Origin: Glycomyces niveus
GTDB lineage: Bacteria; Actinomycetota; Actinomycetes; Mycobacteriales; Micromonosporaceae
Assembly (NCBI RefSeq): GCF_017592475.1
Contig: NZ_JAGFNP010000010.1
Span: 62,001 to 126,000 of the forward strand
Direction: 5' to 3'
DNA length: 64,000 nucleotides
Of the stretch, positions 7,471 to 14,517 are shown piece by piece. The first letter of the stretch is position 1. The number at the start of each line of letters is the position of its first letter. The notes under the pieces were generated by a model. It ran no database searches. It was not told the origin of the DNA and saw nothing but the letters and a program-made list of their open reading frames with translations. The translations under genes were made by a program, and so were the position numbers.

Positions 7471-8016
7471 GTGCGTGTGACCGGCGTGCGCCCGACCCTG
7501 CCGCCCTTCGTCGACTGGCCCGCTTTCCCGTTCGAAGGCGACCTGCGCATCAAGCCCCTGCAGGAGCCTGTGGACGCTGAACCCCCGCGCCGCGGCGACC
7601 GCCAGGAGCAGTGCGCGGCCTGCCACACCCCTGACTCCGCCTACCTCTGGTCCAACGAGCGGTGGCGGCTCAAGAGCCCTCCTGCGCCCAGCGGGCTGCC
7701 CGTGGTGGTGATCCTGGAGCCGCGCGCGCACCTCGACCTCGGCGACCTTTCGACGATGCATGCGGCCGAGCTCGGTGTGCTGACGGTGCGGCTGGAGCGG
7801 GCCATCCGCTCCCTCGAATCCGTCGCGCAGGTCCACGTGAACCGCTGGGGGGACGGCACTGCGCATCTGCAGCAGTGGTTCCTGGCCCGCCCGCACGGCT
7901 ACCTCCAGCTGCGGGGACCGTTCATGACGATGTGGGACGAGATCCTGCCGCCGGTCGAAGAGCACGAGTGGCAGATGAACCTGGAGTACATCGCCGCCTG
8001 GCTCGCCGACGACTGA
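7471..8016 (+). CDS. Degenerate HIT-superfamily protein
   Basis: About 181 aa from GTG 7471. A CxxC pair (CAACH) precedes a region with the layout of a HIT nucleotide hydrolase: LEPRAHLDLGDLS, then HVNRWGDGTAHLQQWFLARP. The classical HxHxH triad is not intact (an H..W..H arrangement is seen). It may therefore not be a normal nucleotide hydrolase. The frame is open upstream, and other starts (GTG 7477, ATG 7366) are possible. It converges on ddl with a parS hairpin between. Family assignment is moderate. Confidence 0.6.
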   Translation: MRVTGVRPTLPPFVDWPAFPFEGDLRIKPLQEPVDAEPPRRGDRQEQCAACHTPDSAYLWSNERWRLKSPPAPSGLPVVVILEPRAHLDLGDLSTMHAAELGVLTVRLERAIRSLESVAQVHVNRWGDGTAHLQQWFLARPHGYLQLRGPFMTMWDEILPPVEEHEWQMNLEYIAAWLADD

Positions 8017-8026
8017 CCGACGCAAA

Positions 8027-8072
8027 GGCCAAGGGCGTCAATGTTTCACGTGAAACATTGACGCCCTTGGCC
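8027..8072. terminator. parS site 6 at the tip of a 46-bp perfect palindrome
   Basis: A perfect 23+23-bp inverted repeat begins GGCCAAGGGCGTCA and is mirrored on the right. It has the consensus parS TGTTTCACGTGAAACA at its centre (8042-8057). It fills the 65-bp gap between the converging HIT-like and ddl genes. It is the same design as site 5: a terminator-like hairpin whose loop-proximal stem is a ParB site. Confidence 0.85.
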
Positions 8073-8081
8073 GTGCTCGGT

Positions 8082-9047
8082 TCAGGATCGGGCGATCGCC
8101 TGGCGCACCATCGTCGCCAGCGTCTCGCCGAAGTCGAGGCCGGCCGCCTCGATCGCCATGGGCAGCAGCGAGGTCTCGGTGGTGCCGGGCGCGACGTTCG
8201 CTTCGAGCACCTGGATGCCGCCCGCGTCGTCCACGATCATGTCGATGCGGGACATGTCGCCGAGGCCGAGGGTCCGGTGGACCTGGATCGCCAGCTCGGC
8301 CACGCGGGAGGCGACCGGCTCGCTCATCGCGGCCGGCACGGTCCACCGCGTGGCGCCCGGGTTGTAGCGGGCGGCGTAGTCGTAGTCGCCGTGCAGCGGC
8401 GCGATCTCGACCGGCGGCAGCGCCGTCGGGCCGTCCCCGAGGTCGACCACGCCGACCGCGATGTCCCGGCCGTCGACGAACGACTCGATGAGCGCCTCGT
8501 CGCTGTACGAGAAGCAGCCCATCATCGCCGACGGGAAGTCGTCCTCCTTGTGCACCGCGTGCACGCCGAGCCCGGAGCCGCCCGAGTTGGGCTTGACGAC
8601 GAGCGGCAGGCCCATCTTCGCGGCGATCCGGTCCAGGAGCTTGCGCGCACCGAAGTCCGAGAACGCCTGGCGAGGCATGACGGTCCAGTCGGGTGTCGGA
8701 ATCCCGGCCGTGCGGAGCAGGTCCTTGGCCGTGATCTTGTTCCAGGCGCGCCGCGCGCCGACCGATCCGGTGCCCACGATCGGGATGTCCGAGAGCTCCA
8801 GCACCGCCTGCAGCGAGCCGTCCTCGCCGGGGGAGCCGTGCACGAGCGGCAGCACCACGTCCGGCGGGAACTCCTGCAGCGCGGGCAGCAGCTCGCCGTC
8901 CAGATCGCGCACGTCGCACGCCATGCCCTGGCGCTGCAGGGCGTCGGCGGCCCGGCGGCCCGACTTCAGCGAGACCTCGTGCTCGTAGGACATGCCTCCG
9001 GCGAGGATGAGGACCCGGATGTCCGAGGCTGCGGCGCGCTCCTTCAT
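8082..9047 (-). CDS. ddl: D-alanine--D-alanine ligase
   Basis: An ATP-grasp ligase (321 aa) that makes the D-Ala-D-Ala dipeptide of peptidoglycan precursors. VLPLVHGSPGEDGSLQA is at about 85-101 and VVKPNSGGSGLGVHAV at about 171-186. The metal-binding C-terminal segment reads VLEANVAPGTTETSLLP, where the family usually has EVNTLPG; the Asn and the Thr-Glu-Thr-Ser part are kept. The start codon overlaps the stop of the aminotransferase gene (ATGA), so the two are coupled. Confidence 0.93.
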   Translation of the reverse strand: MKERAAASDIRVLILAGGMSYEHEVSLKSGRRAADALQRQGMACDVRDLDGELLPALQEFPPDVVLPLVHGSPGEDGSLQAVLELSDIPIVGTGSVGARRAWNKITAKDLLRTAGIPTPDWTVMPRQAFSDFGARKLLDRIAAKMGLPLVVKPNSGGSGLGVHAVHKEDDFPSAMMGCFSYSDEALIESFVDGRDIAVGVVDLGDGPTALPPVEIAPLHGDYDYAARYNPGATRWTVPAAMSEPVASRVAELAIQVHRTLGLGDMSRIDMIVDDAGGIQVLEANVAPGTTETSLLPMAIEAAGLDFGETLATMVRQAIARS

Positions 9048-10291
9048 GCGGCGCCTCCCGCGAACGTGTCGCGCAGGTCGATGTCGCCGGCGACCACGCC
9101 CGCCAGGCGGCGCACGCCCTCGCGGATGGTCTCGGAGGTCTGGGTCGAGAAGTTCAAGCGCATCTCCCTGCGGCCGTTGCCGTCAGCGTAGAAACCGGTG
9201 CCCGGGACGTAGGCGACGCGCTCCTGCAGCGCGCGCGGCAGCATCGCCTTCGAGTCGAGCCCTTCGGGCAGTGTGGCCCAGATGAACAGGCCCCCGCCCG
9301 GGACCGTCCAGGTCATGCCCTCGGGCATGTAGTCGCCGAGCGCGCCGAGCAGCGCGTCGCGCCGGTCCCGGTAGAGCGTGTTGAAGACCTTCACCTGCTG
9401 GCGCCACTCCATCTCGGTGAGGAAGCGGAGCGTGGCCTCCTGGGTGAGCCCGGACGGGCACAGGATCGAGGCCTCGATCGCCAGGAGCAGTTTGTCGCGC
9501 ACCGCGGGCGGCGCGAGGACCCAGCCGAGGCGCAGGCCCGCGGCGAAGATCTTGGAGACCGTGCCCAGGTAGATGACGCCGCGCTCGGCGCGGGCGCGCA
9601 GCGGCGCGGGCGGGGCGCCCTCGAAGCTGATCATCGAGTACGGGTCGTCCTCGATGACGAGGAGGCCGTGCCGCTCCGCGATCGCCAGGATCTCCTCGCG
9701 TCGCTCCTCGGTGAGGGTGACGCCGGCCGGGTTCTGGTAGGTCGGGATCGTGTACAGGAACTTCGCGCGGCGGCCCTCGCGTTCGAGCGCGGCGAGGCCC
9801 TCTTCGAGGCCGGCGGGGATGAGCCCGTCGTCGTCCATCGGGAGGTGCCGGACGTCGGCCTGCGCGGCCTGGAAGGCCCCGAGCGCGCCGACGTAGGTGG
9901 GACCCTCGGCGAGCACGATGTCGCCGGGGTCGAGGAAGGTGCGGGCGAGCAGGTCGAGGCCCTGCTGCGCGCCGGTGGTGAGGACGAGGTCGTCCGCCGA
10001 GGCGCGGATGCCCGAGAGCTCTAGGACCCCGCACAGCGCTTCGCGGAGCGCGATGCTGCCCTGGCCGGGGCAGTAGCCGAGCGCTTCGGCGCCGACCTGG
10101 GAGAGGAGGCGGGTGAACATCTCGCCGAGCTCGTCCATGGGGAGCGCGGCGGTGTAGGGGTTCCCTCCGGCGAGGGAGACGACCTCGGGTCGCGATGCGA
10201 CCGAGAACAGTGCGCGGATCTCCGACTGTGCCATCCCGTGAACCCGGGATGCGTAGCGACCGGTGTAATCGTCGAGTGTTGTACCGGACAC
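9044..10291 (-). CDS. PLP-dependent aminotransferase (class I/II, LysN/MocR-catalytic type)
   Basis: A 415-aa fold-type I aminotransferase. It has the PLP lysine in YLGTVSKIFAAGLRLGW (about 240-256), an upstream IEDDPYSMISF strand and the substrate arginine region RLNFSTQTSETI near the end. It resembles 2-aminoadipate/aromatic aminotransferases without the GntR domain of MocR proteins. GTG 10291 is chosen because AGGAGGT lies 6 bp before it; the frame stays open further upstream to about 10543 but lacks comparable signals. It is translationally coupled to ddl, so a link to D-amino-acid or wall precursor supply is possible but unproven. Confidence 0.85.
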   Translation of the reverse strand: MSGTTLDDYTGRYASRVHGMAQSEIRALFSVASRPEVVSLAGGNPYTAALPMDELGEMFTRLLSQVGAEALGYCPGQGSIALREALCGVLELSGIRASADDLVLTTGAQQGLDLLARTFLDPGDIVLAEGPTYVGALGAFQAAQADVRHLPMDDDGLIPAGLEEGLAALEREGRRAKFLYTIPTYQNPAGVTLTEERREEILAIAERHGLLVIEDDPYSMISFEGAPPAPLRARAERGVIYLGTVSKIFAAGLRLGWVLAPPAVRDKLLLAIEASILCPSGLTQEATLRFLTEMEWRQQVKVFNTLYRDRRDALLGALGDYMPEGMTWTVPGGGLFIWATLPEGLDSKAMLPRALQERVAYVPGTGFYADGNGRREMRLNFSTQTSETIREGVRRLAGVVAGDIDLRDTFAGGAA

Positions 10292-10297
10292 GCGGAG

Positions 10298-10304
10298 ACC
10301 TCCT
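10298..10304 (-). promoter_or_regulatory. Strong ribosome binding site fixing the aminotransferase start
   Basis: AGGAGGT on the minus strand with a 6-bp spacer to GTG 10291. It excludes the longer upstream frames. Confidence 0.8.
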
Positions 10305-10605
10305 CTGATGGTCCTCGTCGCCCGCGCTCCGTGGTCGCGGGTCGGTGCGGCGGCGTCGTCCAGAGGCTGTCGTCCAGATGCTGTGCTCATGAGCGCAGGT
10401 CCTGAACGGCGCAGCTCGCGCGGGATCTCGTATGGACACGTCCGGCCGCCGTTCGCGGTTGACCCGCCGGGCCGAACGGTCTGAAAACCGTGTTCCGACC
10501 AGCCTACGGGACCTGACGTGCGATCGGACCACTCTACTAGCACAAGGAGCGAAGGCCGCGCGTGTTTTCCGTCATGTGGACGCCCGCAAGACGTAGGCTG
10601 GACGG
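10305..10605. other. Divergent intergenic region, no gene seen
   Basis: About 300 bp between the leftward aminotransferase and the rightward GNAT gene. An imperfect inverted repeat, AACGGT...ACCGTG, lies near 10475-10492. The TAGGCT at 10594-10599 is the likely -10 of the rightward gene. No other structure was recognised. Confidence 0.5.
10594..10599 (+). promoter_or_regulatory. -10 element of a probable leaderless mRNA
   Basis: TAGGCT, followed by exactly six bases and then GTG 10606. This places the transcript start on or next to the start codon. Confidence 0.55.
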
Positions 10606-11307
10606 GTGCATCGGCGCATGGTGAACCTCACACTCGACTCCCTGGAAGATCTTCCGGGGCGTTGCCGCGCCTGCGTGTTCTGGGAGCTCTCACCCCTGTG
10701 CGCGGAGGCGGCCCGCGACGTGGGCGAGCCCGCCCTCGAGAAGGAGGCGTGGCTGTCGCACACGCTGCTCGAGTGGGGCGGCTGCGGCCGGATCGCCTAC
10801 GAGGGTGACGAAGTCGCCGGGTACGTCACCTACGCGTCGCCGAAGTTCGTGCCGCGGTCGATGGAGTTCCCCTCCGGGCCGGTCTCGCCGGACGCGGCGC
10901 TCCTGATGACCGCCTACGTGAACCCGAGCTACGCGGGCACGGGCCTGGGCCGGCAGCTGGTGCAGACGGTCGCGGCCGATGTGGCGCGGCGGGGGATCTA
11001 CGCGATCGAGACGTTCGGCGACGCCCGCGGCGAGACGCGCGCGTGCCTGGTGCCGGCGGACTTCTACCGCTCGGTGGGGTTCAAGACAGTGCGTCAAGAC
11101 CCGCGCTACCCGCGGCTGCGTCTCGAGCTGCGCACGGCGCTCGACCGGAGCGTGGAGGCGGAGGAGGCGTCGGTGTTCGACGACTCGGTGGAGTGGTTCA
11201 AACTCGACGACCTCGAACTCGAACAGTTCCTTGGCGAGCCCACGACCGGAGGCCACTCCCGAATCGACCGCCCTGGACAGCAGCGCGGCGGCGACCTCTT
11301 CGACTGA
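10606..11307 (+). CDS. GNAT family N-acetyltransferase
   Basis: The 233-aa protein starts with a Cys-containing segment (GRCRACVFWELSP, about 15-27). A GNAT core follows with AYVNPSYAGTGLGRQLVQ (about 106-123) and DFYRSVGFKTVRQDP (about 150-164). The C-terminal 50 residues are polar. Members with the CxxC-FWE start are common in actinomycetes near parB, but I know no proven substrate. GTG 10606 fits a leaderless mRNA; ATG 10618 is the alternative. Confidence 0.8.
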   Translation: MHRRMVNLTLDSLEDLPGRCRACVFWELSPLCAEAARDVGEPALEKEAWLSHTLLEWGGCGRIAYEGDEVAGYVTYASPKFVPRSMEFPSGPVSPDAALLMTAYVNPSYAGTGLGRQLVQTVAADVARRGIYAIETFGDARGETRACLVPADFYRSVGFKTVRQDPRYPRLRLELRTALDRSVEAEEASVFDDSVEWFKLDDLELEQFLGEPTTGGHSRIDRPGQQRGGDLFD

Positions 11308-11420
11308 CTCGGCGGGGCAAGGTGAAACATGATTTTCCCGATGTGTCCCCCGGGGGACCCGGTCACGGCGAAGCTTGCGAGCCGTAAATCTGAAGAGCTT
11401 TAAACCTAACGCTCCGGATA

Positions 11421-11460
11421 CGACAGAAAACGGGGGACGGAACCGCAGTTCCATCCCCCG
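11421..11460 (-). terminator. Intrinsic terminator of trxA
   Basis: Hairpin CGGGGGACGGAAC/GTTCCATCCCCCG (11431-11460, one G-T-type mismatch) is followed on the minus strand by TTTTCTG. It lies 25 bp after the trxA stop. Confidence 0.8.
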
Positions 11461-11484
11461 ATCGCTGAAAAGACGCTCGCGTTC

Positions 11485-11802
11485 CTACTGGCCGAGGAAC
11501 TTGCGGATCGCGGCCTTGGGCTGGGCGCCGATGAGCTGCTGGGCGGGCTTGCCGTCCTTGAACAGGATCATCGTGGGGACGCTCATGACCTGGTACTCGC
11601 GGGTGATCTCCGGGTTCGCGTCCGTGTCGAGCTTGCGGATCACGAAGTCGTCGGTCTCCGCGGCGAGCTCTTCGAGCACCGGGGCGACCTTCTTGCACGG
11701 CCCGCACCACTCGGCCCAGAAGTCGACGAGCACGGGCTTGTCGGATTCCAGCACCTCGGCCTGGAACTCGGCCTGGCCGTTAACTGCTTTGATGGCGCCC
11801 AT
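11485..11802 (-). CDS. trxA: Thioredoxin
   Basis: A 105-aa thioredoxin, the small dithiol reductant kept reduced by TrxB. The active site WCGPC places the cysteines at residues 33 and 36. The cis-proline loop SVPTMILF is about 40 residues later. ATG 11802 is preferred to ATG 11808, because AGGAGG (11809-11814) abuts the latter but is 6 bp from the former. It is the last gene of the leftward sigM-trxB-trxA cluster, as in mycobacteria. Confidence 0.96.
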   Translation of the reverse strand: MGAIKAVNGQAEFQAEVLESDKPVLVDFWAEWCGPCKKVAPVLEELAAETDDFVIRKLDTDANPEITREYQVMSVPTMILFKDGKPAQQLIGAQPKAAIRKFLGQ

Positions 11803-11836
11803 GGGCATCCTCCTGTGTGTCTAAACGAGCGGTGGG

Positions 11837-12769
11837 TCAATCGGAGAGCGAGGCGATGTAGCGCTCGGCGTCGAGCGCGGCCGCGCAGCCGGTGCCGGCC
11901 GCGGTCACCGCCTGCTGGTAGGTGTGGTCGACGAGGTCGCCGGCGGCGAACACGCCTTCGAGGTTCGTGCGGGTCGACGGCGAGGCCACCTTCACGTAGC
12001 CGGACTCGTCGAGCTCGACCTGGCCCTTGAACAGCTCCGAGCGCGGGTCGTGGCCGATCGCGATGAACAGGCCCGTCGCGGGCAGCTCGCGCGTCTCGCC
12101 GGTCACGGTGTCGACCAGGTCGACGCTCGAGACCTTGCCGCCTTCGCCGTTGATCTCCTTGACCGCGGAGTTCCAGGCGACCTCGATCTTCGGGTTCGCC
12201 AGGGCGCGCTCGGCCATGACCTTGGAGGCGCGGAACTCGTCGCGGCGGTGCACGATGGTGACCTTCGAGGCGAACTTGGTGAGGAACGTGGCCTCCTCCA
12301 TCGCCGTGTCGCCGCCGCCGACCACCGCGATGTGCTGGTCGCGGAAGAAGAAGCCGTCGCAGGTGGCGCACGCGGAGACGCCGCGGCCCATGAGCTCGTT
12401 TTCGCCCGGCACGTTGAGCGGGCGGAACGCCGAGCCGGTCGCGAGGATCACGGCCTTGGCCTGGTACTCGTCGTCGCCGACCCACACCTTCTTGATCTCG
12501 CCGGCCAGGTCGACGCGGGTCACGTCGTCCGAGACGAGCTCGGCGCCGAAGCGCTCGGCCTGCTTGCGCCACTGGTCCATGAGCTCGGGGCCCATGATGC
12601 CCTCGGGGAACCCGGGGTAGTTCTCGACCTCGGTGGTCTGCATCAGCGCGCCGCCGAACTGGAAGCCCTCGAACACGAGCGGTTTCATGTTGGCGCGGGC
12701 GGTGTACAGCGCGGCGGTGTAGCCGGCGGGGCCCGAGCCGATGATGATGACGTCGCGGATTTCGCTCAC
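11837..12769 (-). CDS. trxB: Thioredoxin reductase (NADPH)
   Basis: A 310-aa flavoenzyme that reduces thioredoxin with NADPH. It has the FAD loop GSGPAGYTAAL near the start, redox-active CATC (Cys134, Cys137), NADPH loop VVGGGDTAMEEA (about 152-163) and the C-terminal FAD motif GVFAAGDLVD. A GTG start with AGGAG 9 bp upstream is used. trxA follows after 34 bp, so both are probably one transcript. Confidence 0.96.
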   Translation of the reverse strand: MSEIRDVIIIGSGPAGYTAALYTARANMKPLVFEGFQFGGALMQTTEVENYPGFPEGIMGPELMDQWRKQAERFGAELVSDDVTRVDLAGEIKKVWVGDDEYQAKAVILATGSAFRPLNVPGENELMGRGVSACATCDGFFFRDQHIAVVGGGDTAMEEATFLTKFASKVTIVHRRDEFRASKVMAERALANPKIEVAWNSAVKEINGEGGKVSSVDLVDTVTGETRELPATGLFIAIGHDPRSELFKGQVELDESGYVKVASPSTRTNLEGVFAAGDLVDHTYQQAVTAAGTGCAAALDAERYIASLSD

Positions 12770-12969
12770 CGGGTTCGCTCCTGAGATGGTTCGGCGCTCC
12801 AGGGACGGCTCCCTGAACTGACTGCTTCAACGCCATCTTATTGACCCGAAATTCCGGCTCCGGGGGCTGTGGCGGGCTTGTGACAGGCGATTATCCCGAT
12901 CGTGGGCAACCTCACCCCTCCGCCCGCCGCGAACAGGGGCGCGGCGGTGCCGAAATCAGCGGGCCGGGG

Positions 12970-13755
12970 TCAGGGCTGCTCGGCGAGCGGCTCGATGACG
13001 CCGTCGGCGCACGCCGGGGTCAGGGCCACGGCCATGTCGCCGTCGGCGCCGACCATGAGCGCCATGATCGCGGGCTCGGAGTCGTAGCGGGCGAAGTCGA
13101 CCGCGACGAGCAGGGCCTGGTACTGCGCGGTGATCGCCGCTTCGCAGTTGCGCCAGAAATCGCCGCCCGCCGCCAGGTCCGCCAGTTCGGGCGGGACCTC
13201 GCCGGAGGCGCTGCCCGCGCCGAGCTCGCGCAGGACCTCGACGAGGTCGGTGTCCGCGCCGTAGTCGCTGCCGGTGGCGAAGGTCGCGATCTCCATGAGG
13301 CCGCCGGTGGTCTCCGGGTCGTCGCCGGACTCGTCCTGGGTGTCCGCCCCGTCCTCGGGGGAGGCCTCGGTCGCGCCGGGCGCGCCCTCTTCGTGGTCGC
13401 GCTCGTTCTCGCTGTCGGCGAGGACCTCGGCCGTGTCTCCGGCGCCTTCGCTCCCGCCGGTCGTCAGCTGGATCGCGGTGGCGACGCCGCCGACGGTGAC
13501 CAGGACGGCCGCGGCCGCGCTCAGGATCGCGTACCGGACCCGCTTGGGCCGCAGGCGTTCCGCCCACCGCTCGGTCCAGGAGCCGAACGCGCCGCCGCGT
13601 TCGCCCGCGTGCAGCGTGTCGGCCGGGGGCAGCGAGTCGAGGACGCGGTCGAGGCGGTCACCCACCTCTTCGGGAAGGTCGCCGTAGCCGTGGGAGGCCT
13701 GCCACAGGACGCGGCTGACCTCGGCTTCGGCGTCGTTCGGACGCTGCTGGCTCAT
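12970..13755 (-). CDS. Probable SigM anti-sigma factor, single-pass membrane protein
   Basis: The 261-aa protein has a cytoplasmic N-terminal part of about 72 residues (EVSRVLWQASHGYGDLPEEV...), one TM segment (about 73-97), an acidic low-complexity linker and a small extracytoplasmic domain. Its start overlaps the stop of the sigM gene (ATGA). Position and topology match the anti-sigma partner of SigM in mycobacteria (Rv3912). I did not see a clear zinc HxxxCxxC motif, so the sigma-binding mode is inferred from context only. Confidence 0.7.
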   Translation of the reverse strand: MSQQRPNDAEAEVSRVLWQASHGYGDLPEEVGDRLDRVLDSLPPADTLHAGERGGAFGSWTERWAERLRPKRVRYAILSAAAAVLVTVGGVATAIQLTTGGSEGAGDTAEVLADSENERDHEEGAPGATEASPEDGADTQDESGDDPETTGGLMEIATFATGSDYGADTDLVEVLRELGAGSASGEVPPELADLAAGGDFWRNCEAAITAQYQALLVAVDFARYDSEPAIMALMVGADGDMAVALTPACADGVIEPLAEQP

Positions 13756-14510
13756 CGGCTCCCCTCCCCTCTGCGTTCAGGAGCGCTGTGTCGTTCAGGG
13801 GCACTGTCGAGCGTGCCGTTGCGGGTCCCTGCACCTGGTTCGACGCCCGGCAGAGTCGGCGGGTTCCCCGCCCCGGCCCCGACACCGTCGATCGGCGGCG
13901 TGTCCTCGCGCACTAGGTGGTCCACGGCGGGGTCGAACTCGGGGAGCAGCGCGGCGATGCGCTTGCGCGCCCGCGACGCCCGCGACTTCACCGTTCCGGG
14001 CCGCACCTTGAGGATCGCGGCCACCTCTTCGACCGGGTAGCCGAGCATGTCGACGTAGACGAGCACCGCCCGCTGGTCGAACGGCAGATCGGCGAGCGCC
14101 CGGTGCACGCTCAACCGCATCGCCGCCTGCTGCGGGTCCGCCGACGCGTCGGCGGCCGGCAGGGCGAGCGCGTCGTCGTCAGCGAGCGGCACCGTCGGCC
14201 GCCGCCCCGAAGCGCGGATGCGGTCGAGGCAGGCGTTCACGACGATCCGGTGCAGCCAGGTCGTCACCGCCGAGCCGCCCCGGAAGCCCCCGGCGCCCTG
14301 GTAGGCCTTGATCATCGCGTCCTGCACCGCCTCGGCGGCGTCCTCCGGATCGCCGAGCGTGCGCACTGCGACGGCCCACAGCCGCCCGCGGTGGCGCCGG
14401 AACAGCTCCCCGAACGCCTCCCGCTCGCCGCCCACATGGCGGCGCAGCAGCTCGGCGTCGGTCGCGTCGTCCAGCCCGCCTGCGGGGCCGGGCGGGAGAG
14501 GGGCGGGCAT
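13752..14510 (-). CDS. sigM: ECF RNA polymerase sigma factor, SigM type
   Basis: A 252-aa group IV sigma factor. Region 2 runs from about residue 20 (AFGELFRRHRGRLWAVAVRT, then DAAEAVQDAMIKAY and TWLHRIVVNACLDRIRA). Region 4 (LPFDQRAVLVYVDMLGYPVEEVAAIL) is at about 138-163 and includes VRPGTVKSRASRARKRI. A Pro/Gly/Arg-rich tail of about 60 residues follows. The next gene downstream is its likely anti-sigma factor, then trxB and trxA, suggesting redox/envelope stress control as in mycobacteria. Confidence 0.9.
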   Translation of the reverse strand: MPAPLPPGPAGGLDDATDAELLRRHVGGEREAFGELFRRHRGRLWAVAVRTLGDPEDAAEAVQDAMIKAYQGAGGFRGGSAVTTWLHRIVVNACLDRIRASGRRPTVPLADDDALALPAADASADPQQAAMRLSVHRALADLPFDQRAVLVYVDMLGYPVEEVAAILKVRPGTVKSRASRARKRIAALLPEFDPAVDHLVREDTPPIDGVGAGAGNPPTLPGVEPGAGTRNGTLDSAPERHSAPERRGEGSR

Positions 14511-14517
14511 GGCGGGT

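Noticed and set aside
3236..8919. Short frames beginning or ending MFHVKH at several places
   Set aside because: This peptide is only the translation of the parS palindrome in another frame.
11318..11335. Possible seventh parS (GGTGAAACATGA)
   Set aside because: Only one half-site matches; the other half is unrelated.
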